Shown here one piece after another: positions 1 through 7,969 of a DNA stretch of 64,000 bases. The notes beneath the pieces were generated by a model. The model searched no databases and was not told where the DNA came from. It saw only the letters and a program-made list of their open reading frames with translations. The stretch covers positions 496,001-560,000 of the forward strand of contig NZ_CP020083.1 in assembly GCF_003431825.1 (NCBI RefSeq), given 5' to 3'. Position 1 is the stretch's first letter; the number at the start of each line of letters is the position of its first letter. Origin of the DNA: Blastomonas fulva. Its GTDB lineage: Bacteria; Pseudomonadota; Alphaproteobacteria; Sphingomonadales; Sphingomonadaceae. The translations under genes were made by a program, and so were the position numbers.

Positions 1-418
1 GCCATTCCAGCAGCGGATCGGCAAACAGCAACAGCCTGCCACCCCCGCGGACATAGCCATCGAGCGCCACCAGCGCTTCGGGCGGCAGGGCGCGCGGCTG
101 CACCAGCACGACGAGGTCCGCCTTTTCCAGCGTCTGGTCGTCCAGCGCATCGGCGACCACCAGATCGTGCGCGGATTTGAGGGCATCGTGCAGCGGGTGC
201 GGCCTGCTCTGCCCGGCGAGCATGGCCTGCATGTCGACGCCATCGCCATGGACAAGCGGCAGGCTGCTCATCAGCACGACCCGCATCCTGGGCGCATCGG
301 GAACGAGCGCCGCCGTTCGTTCGGCGGTGCGCGGATTGTCGGCATCGCCGCCCGGGGCTGCCGAACAGCCGCTCGCAACCGCAAGCACTGCGGATGCAGC
401 GAGCGCGCGAGCGATCAC
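1..418 (-). CDS. Putative lipoprotein, GldG/ABC-auxiliary-like (3' part cut by window)
   Basis: The gene starts at a GTG whose GTGA overlaps the TGA stop of the upstream gene, so translation is probably coupled. The N-terminus is a lipoprotein signal with a hydrophobic stretch and a lipobox-like end (AVASGC), so the mature protein is probably anchored in the cell envelope. The last visible residues (LVVLVQPRALPPEAL, then a glycine-rich turn and LLLFADP) resemble the accessory domain found in GldG-type uncharacterised ABC transport systems. About 139 codons are visible and the C-terminus lies outside the window. The family assignment is tentative. The lipoprotein nature and reading frame are fairly secure. 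Confidence 0.6.
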   Translation of the reverse strand, partial: MIARALAASAVLAVASGCSAAPGGDADNPRTAERTAALVPDAPRMRVVLMSSLPLVHGDGVDMQAMLAGQSRPHPLHDALKSAHDLVVADALDDQTLEKADLVVLVQPRALPPEALVALDGYVRGGGRLLLFADPLLEW

Positions 419-783
419 GGCTGGGGTGCGGGCGCGGTGCCGGACTGGGGATTGGGCTGCAATTCGCCGACCACCGGGGTCTGGCCGCCGACGCTGTGCT
501 GCGCGCCCTCTGCGGGCAGATCGGGGACCACGCCCAGATCGACCAAGGGTTCGCTGGCGGCGGGCGCCTGCACCACGGGCGGTGCGGCCGATTCAAGCGT
601 GCCCGGCGGGGTCGCGGCGACATCCTCGACGGCAACCTCGCCGCCTGCACGCTGGAGCAGCATGTCGGCGAGCGCGACCATCACCAGCACCGCGAAGATT
701 CCGGCAATGCCGATCTGCAGGCGGTGCATGATGGGGTTGCCCCCCGGGGTACGTGCAATGTTGCGGGCTTTTTCAGCGACCAT
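415..783 (-). CDS. Hypothetical single-pass membrane protein
   Basis: This is a 122-residue protein with one membrane segment near the N-terminus (roughly residues 20-38, after MHRLQ). A long Pro/Ala/Val-rich low-complexity tail follows and would lie in the periplasm. I chose the ATG at 783; a TTG nine bases earlier is the only nearby upstream alternative. It begins 15 bases after the cysteine synthase stop and overlaps the next gene by four bases, so the three genes probably form one transcript. No family was recognised. Short membrane-anchored proteins with Pro/Ala tails are common in envelope complexes, but no function can be given. Confidence 0.6.
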   Translation of the reverse strand: MVAEKARNIARTPGGNPIMHRLQIGIAGIFAVLVMVALADMLLQRAGGEVAVEDVAATPPGTLESAAPPVVQAPAASEPLVDLGVVPDLPAEGAQHSVGGQTPVVGELQPNPQSGTAPAPQP

Positions 784-798
784 GCGGGGCAATATAGG

Positions 799-1788
799 TC
801 AATCCGCGAGCCAGGGGAAGACCGGCAATTCCTTGGCGCGCAGCCACTCGGGATTATACAGCGTCGACAGATAGCGAAAGCCGGTGTCGCACAGGATCGT
901 GACGACACGCGATCCGGGCCCGAGCGTCCGCCCAAGTTCCACCGCGCCTGCGACATTGATCCCCGACGACAGCCCCAGGCACAGCCCCTCTTCCTTAAGC
1001 AGCCGCTGCACCCAGTACAGCCCAACCTCGTCCGAAATGCGGAACTGGGTGTCGATCGGCGCATCTTCAAGGTTGCCAGTGATGCGGCCCTGGCCGATGC
1101 CTTCTGCGACCGAAGAACCTTCGGCCTTGAGCTCGCCGTTGGCGTAGTAATTGAACAGCGCCGCGCCGTGCGGATCGGTGAGCGCGATGGTCACCTTCTC
1201 GTCCTTGGCCTTGAGCCCCATGCCGACGCCCGCGATCGTGCCGCCGGTGCCCGCCGCGCAGGTGAAACCGTCGATGCGACCTTCCATCTGCGCCCAGATT
1301 TCTTCTGCCGTTCCCTCGATATGCGCGCGGCGGTTGGCGATATTGTCGAACTGCTGCGCCCACACCGCGCCCGGCGTTTCCTCGGCCAGACGGCGCGAGG
1401 TGTGGACGAAATGGCCGGGGTTGGAATAGGGCGCGGCCGGCACCAGAACCAGCTCGGCTCCCAAAGCGCGCAAGGTGTCCATCTTTTCCTTGGACTGGGT
1501 CTCGGGCATGACGATGATCGTCTTATAGCCCTTGGCGTTGGCCACCAGCGCAATGCCGATGCCGGTGTTGCCCGCCGTCCCTTCGACGATCGTGCCGCCG
1601 GGCAGCAATGTTCCGCGCTCTTCTGCATCGCGCACGATGTACAGCGCGGCGCGGTCCTTTACCGAAGCGCCGGGATTGGCATATTCGCATTTGCCGAAAA
1701 TGTCGCAGCCTGCGGCCTCGCTGGGGCCGGCAAGACGGACGAGCGGGGTGTTGCCGATCAGGTCGAGGGTGGTGGCTGTGGTGGTCAT
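799..1788 (-). CDS. cysK: Cysteine synthase A (O-acetylserine sulfhydrylase)
   Basis: This is a fold-type II PLP enzyme that makes cysteine from O-acetylserine and sulfide. The N-terminus has the typical LIGNTPLVRL. The PLP lysine lies in NPGASVKDRAA, the substrate loop is GTAGNTG, and the phosphate-binding loop is GTGGT. The start is set at MTTTATTLDLIGN (ATG at 1788), because the frame upstream lacks family similarity; this gives 329 residues, normal for the family. The sulfide-producing cysI/cysH operon lies about 45 kb away in the same window, so the two loci would cooperate in assimilation. Cystathionine beta-synthase-like activity cannot be excluded. Confidence 0.9.
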   Translation of the reverse strand: MTTTATTLDLIGNTPLVRLAGPSEAAGCDIFGKCEYANPGASVKDRAALYIVRDAEERGTLLPGGTIVEGTAGNTGIGIALVANAKGYKTIIVMPETQSKEKMDTLRALGAELVLVPAAPYSNPGHFVHTSRRLAEETPGAVWAQQFDNIANRRAHIEGTAEEIWAQMEGRIDGFTCAAGTGGTIAGVGMGLKAKDEKVTIALTDPHGAALFNYYANGELKAEGSSVAEGIGQGRITGNLEDAPIDTQFRISDEVGLYWVQRLLKEEGLCLGLSSGINVAGAVELGRTLGPGSRVVTILCDTGFRYLSTLYNPEWLRAKELPVFPWLAD

Positions 1789-1899
1789 GTCGGGGTAGAT
1801 AGGCCCGCGTCCGCGCAGCGGCAAGCCAGTTGCTGCACAGGTGCGCTGCAAGGGGTCCGGCATGCCGCTCGGCGCCGGACCCCTCGCTTCAGCGCAAGG

Positions 1900-4074
1900 T
1901 CAGTTGCGATCCGCCGCCACGGGGGCAGATGCCGCAGCGGTGGTGACCGGGAAACCGCGCCGCTTGAGCAGCGCGTTGACGTCCGGATCACGGCCACGGA
2001 AGGCACGATACGCCTCGACCCGCTCGGTCTCGTTGCCGGTCGACAGCAGGGTCTTGCGGAAGCGGTCCGCGATCTTGCGGTTCCACACATCGCCCGATTC
2101 CTCGAACGCCGCCCAGGTATCGGCATCCATCGTCTCGGACCACAGATAGCTGTAATAGCCTGCCGAATAGCTGTCCGACGAGAACAGGTGGCCGAACTGC
2201 GGCAGGCGGTGCCGCATCACCAGTTCCGACGGCATGCCGATTTCGTCCAGCGTCGCCTTTTCGAACGCGCGCGGATCGGCGACCGGATCGGTGCGGAAGT
2301 GCAGCTTCATGTCGACGATCGCCGATGCCAGATACTCGACCGTGGAAAAGCCCTGGTTGAAGGTCTCGCTGGCGTTGATCTTCTTGACCAGTTCGGCCGG
2401 GATCGCCTTGCCGGTCTTGTAGTGCGTGGCATAGTTCTCGAGGATATACGGCGTCAGCAGCCAGTTCTCGTTGACCTGGCTGGGATACTCTACGAAATCA
2501 CGCGGGGTGCCCCGCAGGCCCGGATATTCGATGTCGGTGAGCAGCGAATGCAGCGCATGTCCGAATTCGTGGAACAGCGTCGATGCATCGTCGAGGCTGA
2601 TCAGCGCAGGCTCGCCCGACGCCGGCTTGACGAAGTTGTTGTTGTTCGATGCGAGCACGTTGCGGTCCCCGCCCAGCCGCTGCTGCGCGCGGTACGATGT
2701 CGCCCAGGCACCCGAACGCTTGCCGGTACGGGCATAGGCATCCATGTAGAACAGCCCGACATTTTCACCGGTCAGCTTGTTGGTGACCACATAGGTGGTG
2801 ACATCGGGGTGGAATACCGGAACCTCGCCGGTGTTTTCCTTGAACTCCAGATCATACAATTTGCCCGCGGCATCGAACATGCCCTGGATCATCTTGGTCA
2901 GCTGGAAGTAGGGCTTGATCTCGTTCTGGTCGAGATCGTACTTCGCCTTGCGGACCTTCTCCGAGTAGAAGCGATAGTCCCAGGGCTCGATCTTGAGGCC
3001 GGCGCCTTCGGCATCAGCCACCGCCTGCATGTCGGCGACCTCCTGCTTCACCCGGGCGACCGCAGCGGGCCAGACCTTCATCATCAGGTCCATCGCGCGC
3101 GCCGGATCCTTGGCCATGGTATCGTCCATCCGCAGATGCGCGTGCGTCTTGAAGCCGAGCAATTCGGCGCGCTGCTGGCGCAGCTTGAGGATCTGCGCGA
3201 TCGTCGCGTTGGTATCGTTGGCGTCGTTGTTGTCACCGCGCATGACGTAGGAGCGGTACACCTTCTCGCGCAGCGCACGGTTGGTGGCGTTCTCGAGCAC
3301 CGGCTGCATCACCGAGCGGGTGTTGACCAGCACCCAGCCATCGACCTTGCGCTCTTGCGCCGCGGACTTGAGCGAGGCGACGAAACTGTCGGGCAGCCCG
3401 GCAAGCTCGGCCTGATCGGTGACCACGAGGTACTTTTCCTCATCCGCCTGCAGCTTTTCGTTGAAGGTGGAATAGAGTCCGGCAAGCTGGCCGTTGACCG
3501 TGATCAGCTGGGCCTTGGCGGCATCGTCGAGCAGCGCGCCACCACGCACCAGACCGTCATAATCGCGCTCGACCAGCCGCTTCTGCTGGGCGTTGAGGCC
3601 CAGCGTTTCGCGGCGATCATAGACCGACTTGATACGCCCCAGGATACGCGGGTCGAGCGTCAGCTGGTTGTAGAACTTGCTGATCTTGGGCGCCCATTCG
3701 GCCTGCATCGCGCGGACCTGCTTGTCGGCGAGGTTGCTGGTATAGACGCCCCACATCGCGAACACCCGGTCCATCTTTTCGCCGGTCATCTCGAGTGCGA
3801 GGTTGGTGTTCTGGAAGCTGGGCTCGGCGCTGTCGGTCGCAATTGCTTCGAACTCGGCCTTCAACTCGTCCATCGCCGCCTGGATCGCCATCGGAAACGC
3901 TTCGGTGCTGACCTTGTCCCAGGGCGGAACGCCTTCGTACGGCCCGGTCCAATCCTGATAGATAAGCTTGGCCTGCGCGTCCGCCGAAGCGGGCGCCGCC
4001 TGCTGCGCCATCGCGGGAGCTGCCACACCCATTGCAAGTGCCGATACTGCCATCAGCAGAACTGTCTTCACCAT
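1900..4074 (-). CDS. dcp: Exported M3-family peptidyl-dipeptidase (Dcp-like)
   Basis: This 724-residue zinc metallopeptidase has a cleavable signal peptide (MVKTVLLMAVSALAMG... ending AMAQQ), so it should act in the periplasm on peptides. The HExxH zinc site is in LFHEFGHALHSLL, and the C-terminal half carries the conserved M3 region around YSAGYYSYLWSE. The start at 4074 is supported by the signal peptide and an upstream AAGGGAA ribosome site; the open frame upstream of it is not protein-like. Dcp removes C-terminal dipeptides, while cytosolic relatives such as OpdA lack a signal. It is 155 bp downstream of the phosphodiesterase gene, so it may be transcribed separately. Confidence 0.88.
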   Translation of the reverse strand: MVKTVLLMAVSALAMGVAAPAMAQQAAPASADAQAKLIYQDWTGPYEGVPPWDKVSTEAFPMAIQAAMDELKAEFEAIATDSAEPSFQNTNLALEMTGEKMDRVFAMWGVYTSNLADKQVRAMQAEWAPKISKFYNQLTLDPRILGRIKSVYDRRETLGLNAQQKRLVERDYDGLVRGGALLDDAAKAQLITVNGQLAGLYSTFNEKLQADEEKYLVVTDQAELAGLPDSFVASLKSAAQERKVDGWVLVNTRSVMQPVLENATNRALREKVYRSYVMRGDNNDANDTNATIAQILKLRQQRAELLGFKTHAHLRMDDTMAKDPARAMDLMMKVWPAAVARVKQEVADMQAVADAEGAGLKIEPWDYRFYSEKVRKAKYDLDQNEIKPYFQLTKMIQGMFDAAGKLYDLEFKENTGEVPVFHPDVTTYVVTNKLTGENVGLFYMDAYARTGKRSGAWATSYRAQQRLGGDRNVLASNNNNFVKPASGEPALISLDDASTLFHEFGHALHSLLTDIEYPGLRGTPRDFVEYPSQVNENWLLTPYILENYATHYKTGKAIPAELVKKINASETFNQGFSTVEYLASAIVDMKLHFRTDPVADPRAFEKATLDEIGMPSELVMRHRLPQFGHLFSSDSYSAGYYSYLWSETMDADTWAAFEESGDVWNRKIADRFRKTLLSTGNETERVEAYRAFRGRDPDVNALLKRRGFPVTTAAASAPVAADRN

Positions 4075-4229
4075 GTCGTTCCCTTTGTTCCTGGCCGCGC
4101 CGCAGCCGATCCGGGCCGCGCGGGTTTGGTCGCAAGGGGCAGACGCAAGCCTTGCGCGCCCCATGCCGATGGAGCGTGTTGGCATGTCCGATAGTGAAAT
4201 GCCAGCGGCAGGCGACCAGCCGCGTGCGA

Positions 4230-5078
4230 CTAGACCGGGCGCTCAGCCAGCAGGCTGCGCACCAGCGGCTGCATCTTCTCGTCATAGCGCGCGAGCATCA
4301 CATGATCGTCGGCAGTCTCGTAATGCGTGATCAGCTCGCGCCCGTTCCACCAGTGCAGCGCAAAGGCGGGCGGGTCGGCGATGATCATGTTGCGGCCATC
4401 GGGCGTGTCGGGGTCGATCGGGGCCAGCTCGAGCGCCACCTGCGGCGCGCTCGACGGGCAGATCGCGACCGGAAAGCCGCTCCAGCTGCTGACGATCGCG
4501 CGGTGGACATGGCCGCACACCATGCCGATGATGTTGGAGTGCCCCGCAAAGCAGCTGCGCAGCCGCTCTACCCAGGGCTCTTCGGGATGGGTGTTCATCC
4601 ATTCGATCCCCACCTCGATCGGCGGGTGGTGCTGGACGATCAGTGTCGGGCGGTCGGTCTGTTCGGCGAGCCGATCGCGCAGCCAGCCTGCGCGCACCTC
4701 GCAATAGGCACCGCCATGGCGCCCTTCTTCAAGCGTATCGAGCACCAGCAGGCGGATCGGGCCGGCCTCGACCTCATATTGCACGAAGCCGTCAACCATC
4801 GGCACATCGGGGAACTGCGCGGCGAAGGTGTCGCGCTGGTCATGGTTGCCCAGGCACATGTGCACCGGAAACGGGCAGACCGAGAGCGCGTTCTTGAGCC
4901 TGCGATAGCTGTCCTCGTCGCCGCGGTCGATCAGATCGCCGGTGGCCAGCAGCATGTCGGGCTGCGGATCGAGATCGCACAGCATCCCGATGACCTGATC
5001 CAGCCGCTTGCGATTGAACTCGGCAGGATTGTCCGGATCGAAGCCCAGATGGATATCGGTGATCTGGGCAATCAGCAT
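4230..5078 (-). CDS. Metallophosphoesterase, CpdA-like cyclic nucleotide phosphodiesterase
   Basis: This 282-residue calcineurin-like phosphoesterase carries the full metal-site series: DIH near the N-terminus, GDLID, GNHD, QHHPP and GHVH. This order and length fit class III 3',5'-cyclic-nucleotide phosphodiesterases (CpdA/Icc), which hydrolyse cAMP with two metal ions. The start at MLIAQITDIH matches the family; the longer upstream frame does not. It begins 26 bp after the decaheme cytochrome stop and is probably the last gene of that operon. That operon also encodes cyclic-nucleotide-binding domains, which makes a cyclic nucleotide substrate plausible. Other phosphodiester substrates remain possible. 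Confidence 0.82.
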   Translation of the reverse strand: MLIAQITDIHLGFDPDNPAEFNRKRLDQVIGMLCDLDPQPDMLLATGDLIDRGDEDSYRRLKNALSVCPFPVHMCLGNHDQRDTFAAQFPDVPMVDGFVQYEVEAGPIRLLVLDTLEEGRHGGAYCEVRAGWLRDRLAEQTDRPTLIVQHHPPIEVGIEWMNTHPEEPWVERLRSCFAGHSNIIGMVCGHVHRAIVSSWSGFPVAICPSSAPQVALELAPIDPDTPDGRNMIIADPPAFALHWWNGRELITHYETADDHVMLARYDEKMQPLVRSLLAERPV

Positions 5079-5104
5079 TCGGCGTGAAGGTCCTCGGGCC
5101 TGGG

Positions 5105-6994
5105 TTAATTGGGCATCATGCGCGATTGTCGGAGACGGGCGCTGACCGCTGCGGGATGCGCCAGTGCCGCCGTGATCTCTGGCCGCTTTTTCTTCTTGTC
5201 TTGCTCGCGAAGCAGCCATGGGGCCCCCTTGTCGGCGTGGTAATCGTGGCACATTGCACAGGTGGATTCGACAGGTTTCTTGACCTTGATCAGCGACTCG
5301 CCGGTTTCACCCACGTGGCAGGTGCGGCAATCCTTGATCCCCGGCAGCAGCAGGTCCGACGCCTGGCTCGATTTTTCGGCAAGGTGGCAGCTGGTGCACT
5401 CTTCCTTGTCGTGCGCATCGTGCGTGAACCAGCCCTTGTTGAGATAGCGGCTGGTCTGCGCGACCGGTGCGATCCGGTAGTCCATCCCGCCCGAAGAGGA
5501 CGGCGGCACCACGACATGGCAGTCATAGCACGCGCCGCCGCGGCTGAAGACCTGGCGGATCGCCTGATCGGCACGGCCACCGCGGAAGTTGACCGCCCGC
5601 GCATAATCGGCGGCGGTGCGCCTGGAATTGACGACGCCTGGCCGCTGGCGCGCCAGGCTGCCGAGGTTGATCGGCCGGGTCGGCGCAGTCGAACGATAGA
5701 AGGCGCGCAGATCGGCCTTGACCTGCTCGGGCTGGCCATGGCGCAGCGTGCGGAAGGTGTTGCCGATCTTGTCGAAGGCCAGGCTGTGGCACATCGCACA
5801 GCTCTTCTCCATGTCCACGGCTACAAAGCCGACATTGTTCTTGTCCGCCTCATGGCAATCGGAGCATTCGAGTGCATCGCCAAAGCCATATTTGCCCGCC
5901 AGTCGCCGCCCCATCTGGGCAACGCCGCCGGTCTTGTTCAGGTGCATGTCGTGCGGGAATTTCAGGCCGTTGTTCTCGCGCGGCTTGCGGTCGAGCGAGA
6001 TGCGCTTGCGCGGCGCCTTGGCATCGTCGCCGACGAGCGGACGCAACAGCACCGCAGGCTGGAACTGCGGATGCGCGGTGCCGAAATCGGCGGCGTTATC
6101 GAGCTTGGTGTTGGTCAAGCGCGTGTCCATCCCGTCGTGGCATTCAGCACAGAATCGCTGCTGAGTGGGCTGCATAGCACCTGCCCCCTCATGCTCGGTG
6201 TGACATTCGACACAGCGTCCTGCAGGTTTGTTGAAACTGGCCGCAACGAATCGGGTGAAGGCGGCAAATCCGGTGGGGTCGCCGCGCGCGGTGAGCTGCC
6301 GCGTCATCGGCGCATGCGGCCCTGCGTCCTTTTCGTGGCAGGTCATGCAGGCATTGTCTCGGACGGACACAAAGGCATCGACATGGCACGACTGGCAGTC
6401 GTCCTTGAGCGTCTTGTGCGCGAGGCTGAGCTTGCCCGATGACCACAGGCCGTCGGCGTGGAAGCCATCGGGGCGCGATACCTTTTCCTTGTACGCCAGG
6501 TCCTTGTAGCTCGACCAGGTGTAGATCGGCCAGGCAAGGCAGGCGATCAGGATCAGCAGCGCGAAGCCCCAGGCGCTCATCCTTTTGCCCGGCAGCAGCC
6601 CCTTGAGCGAATAGATCGCGCTCTCGTCCTTGTCCTCGGCGCTGTCCGATACCGCCTCGACCCTGCGGATGGTGAGCGTGATCGCATCGCCTTCCACGCC
6701 TACCGCGATGATGTGGCCGCCAAAGCGCAACTCCGCGCCGCGCGCGATATCGATTGTCGCACTTTCGACGCTACGGCCATCGACATCGAACGGCTGCTGC
6801 GACTGGGCGGTGACCAACAGATCGCCGCCGCGCCGTTCCATGCGCGCGTGTACCGGGTTCACCGCCAGATCGGGCAGGTGGACGCCGTTGCTGGCGTTGC
6901 GACCGATGAAGATCTCGCCGCCTTCGACCTCGGTCTGGCGGACAATCTCGCTGCCGTCTGCCTTCAAGGCAACCTGGCGGACGATAAACATCAT
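5105..6994 (-). CDS. FHA domain-transmembrane-decaheme cytochrome c fusion
   Basis: In this 629-residue protein, residues 1-110 look like a forkhead-associated (phosphothreonine-binding) domain, with GRNASNGVHL followed by VNPVHARM. One membrane helix follows at about 142-160. The rest holds ten CxxCH heme c motifs, at about 200, 216, 261, 282, 377, 399, 489, 533, 556 and 579. The simplest topology is a cytoplasmic FHA domain and periplasmic hemes that store or conduct electrons. It lies 60 bp downstream of the cytochrome b gene. Two ATGs are adjacent at the start. Multiheme cytochromes with His/CxxCH spacing like this occur in nitrite, sulfur and extracellular electron transfer. The FHA fusion is unusual. 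Confidence 0.85.
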   Translation of the reverse strand: MMFIVRQVALKADGSEIVRQTEVEGGEIFIGRNASNGVHLPDLAVNPVHARMERRGGDLLVTAQSQQPFDVDGRSVESATIDIARGAELRFGGHIIAVGVEGDAITLTIRRVEAVSDSAEDKDESAIYSLKGLLPGKRMSAWGFALLILIACLAWPIYTWSSYKDLAYKEKVSRPDGFHADGLWSSGKLSLAHKTLKDDCQSCHVDAFVSVRDNACMTCHEKDAGPHAPMTRQLTARGDPTGFAAFTRFVAASFNKPAGRCVECHTEHEGAGAMQPTQQRFCAECHDGMDTRLTNTKLDNAADFGTAHPQFQPAVLLRPLVGDDAKAPRKRISLDRKPRENNGLKFPHDMHLNKTGGVAQMGRRLAGKYGFGDALECSDCHEADKNNVGFVAVDMEKSCAMCHSLAFDKIGNTFRTLRHGQPEQVKADLRAFYRSTAPTRPINLGSLARQRPGVVNSRRTAADYARAVNFRGGRADQAIRQVFSRGGACYDCHVVVPPSSSGGMDYRIAPVAQTSRYLNKGWFTHDAHDKEECTSCHLAEKSSQASDLLLPGIKDCRTCHVGETGESLIKVKKPVESTCAMCHDYHADKGAPWLLREQDKKKKRPEITAALAHPAAVSARLRQSRMMPN

Positions 6995-7054
6995 TCAACT
7001 GCCCCCAAAACCGTCACAAACCCGCCCGCCAGGCCCCTGCCCCGGACCTTTCGA

Positions 7055-7966
7055 TCACCAATAGAAAAACACGCTGAAAATATGCGCCGACAGCGCGGCG
7101 AGCAGCGCAAAGGTCATCGGCACATGCACGAACAGCCATACCTGCAGCATCGACTTGATCTGAAGGTGCTTGCGCAGCCGTGCCAGCGTCGATTCCTTGC
7201 GCTGCAAGAGCCCGTCGACCTTGTCGAGCGGGTCGTCGCCCATCCTGGGCTGATAGGCGCGCATCCGGCGCAGTTCGGCGATCGCCGCGCGGGTCTCGCA
7301 GCCGCCATAGCTGTTGCCGATGCGCTGGAAGAAATTGCCGTCGAACGGATCCTGCTCAAGCGAGGCCTGCACCAGCGCCGCCTGCGCGGGATCGAGCGGC
7401 TGGGCTGCATCGTGCAACTGCCGGTCGAGCGATCGCAACTGCTCGATCATCATCCGCTCGGTCACCGCGCCGTCGTTGTCAGCGCGGTTGTTCGACAGAT
7501 TGTCGGGCAGCGTCGCGTAGAAATAGATGCCGACGATGCCCGAAATGATCACGATCATCATCAGCGACCATGCCAGCGTGTGCACGTTCCAGCCAAGCTG
7601 GAAGCCGGTGTGCAGCGTTCCAATGACGATCAGGCTCAAGCCCAGATACACATGCGCGCTGGTCCAGGCTTTCAGCGACCATCCCCCCGGCGTGATCGCG
7701 CGCTTGCGCAAGCCAAGGCAGGTCAGCCAGAGGATCAGCAACGCCCCGATGGTGCCGAGCGTGTACCCATACCAGGACCCGCCATTGTGGCGCGGCTGCA
7801 CATCGACCAGGAAATAGCTCACAAGGCATGTGATGCTGAGCACCGTGGCGATCTTCATCCAGCGGAAGTTGCGATGCCGCAGAAAGCCATCGTGCATCGA
7901 ATTGCGCTGGCGACCGGTGGTTTTCTTGCGCACCACAGGCGCGGCGGGTTGGGCCTGGCTAGCCAT
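7055..7966 (-). CDS. Membrane b-type cytochrome, putative quinone/transmembrane electron carrier
   Basis: This 303-residue protein has about five membrane helices (around 39-56, 67-86, 102-121, 129-150 and 274-302) and a 120-residue soluble loop before the last. Two helices each hold a His pair 14 residues apart, H105/H119 and H281/H295. That is the spacing which binds two stacked hemes b in bc1-type cytochrome b. Another His, H129, begins helix 4. The ATG at 7966 is 3 bp past the flavoprotein stop, so the two are co-translated. It probably links the cytoplasmic flavin/iron-sulfur protein to the periplasmic decaheme protein. Substrate and quinone use are unknown, and no close named family was recognised. 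Confidence 0.75.
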   Translation of the reverse strand: MASQAQPAAPVVRKKTTGRQRNSMHDGFLRHRNFRWMKIATVLSITCLVSYFLVDVQPRHNGGSWYGYTLGTIGALLILWLTCLGLRKRAITPGGWSLKAWTSAHVYLGLSLIVIGTLHTGFQLGWNVHTLAWSLMMIVIISGIVGIYFYATLPDNLSNNRADNDGAVTERMMIEQLRSLDRQLHDAAQPLDPAQAALVQASLEQDPFDGNFFQRIGNSYGGCETRAAIAELRRMRAYQPRMGDDPLDKVDGLLQRKESTLARLRKHLQIKSMLQVWLFVHVPMTFALLAALSAHIFSVFFYW

Positions 7967-7969
7967 GGT

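Noticed and set aside
394..4194. Very long open frame on the plus strand (over 1200 codons) opposite cysK and the M3 peptidase
   Set aside because: Its product is Arg/His/Gly-rich low-complexity sequence with no domain. It mirrors the real genes on the minus strand and results from high GC at third codon positions.
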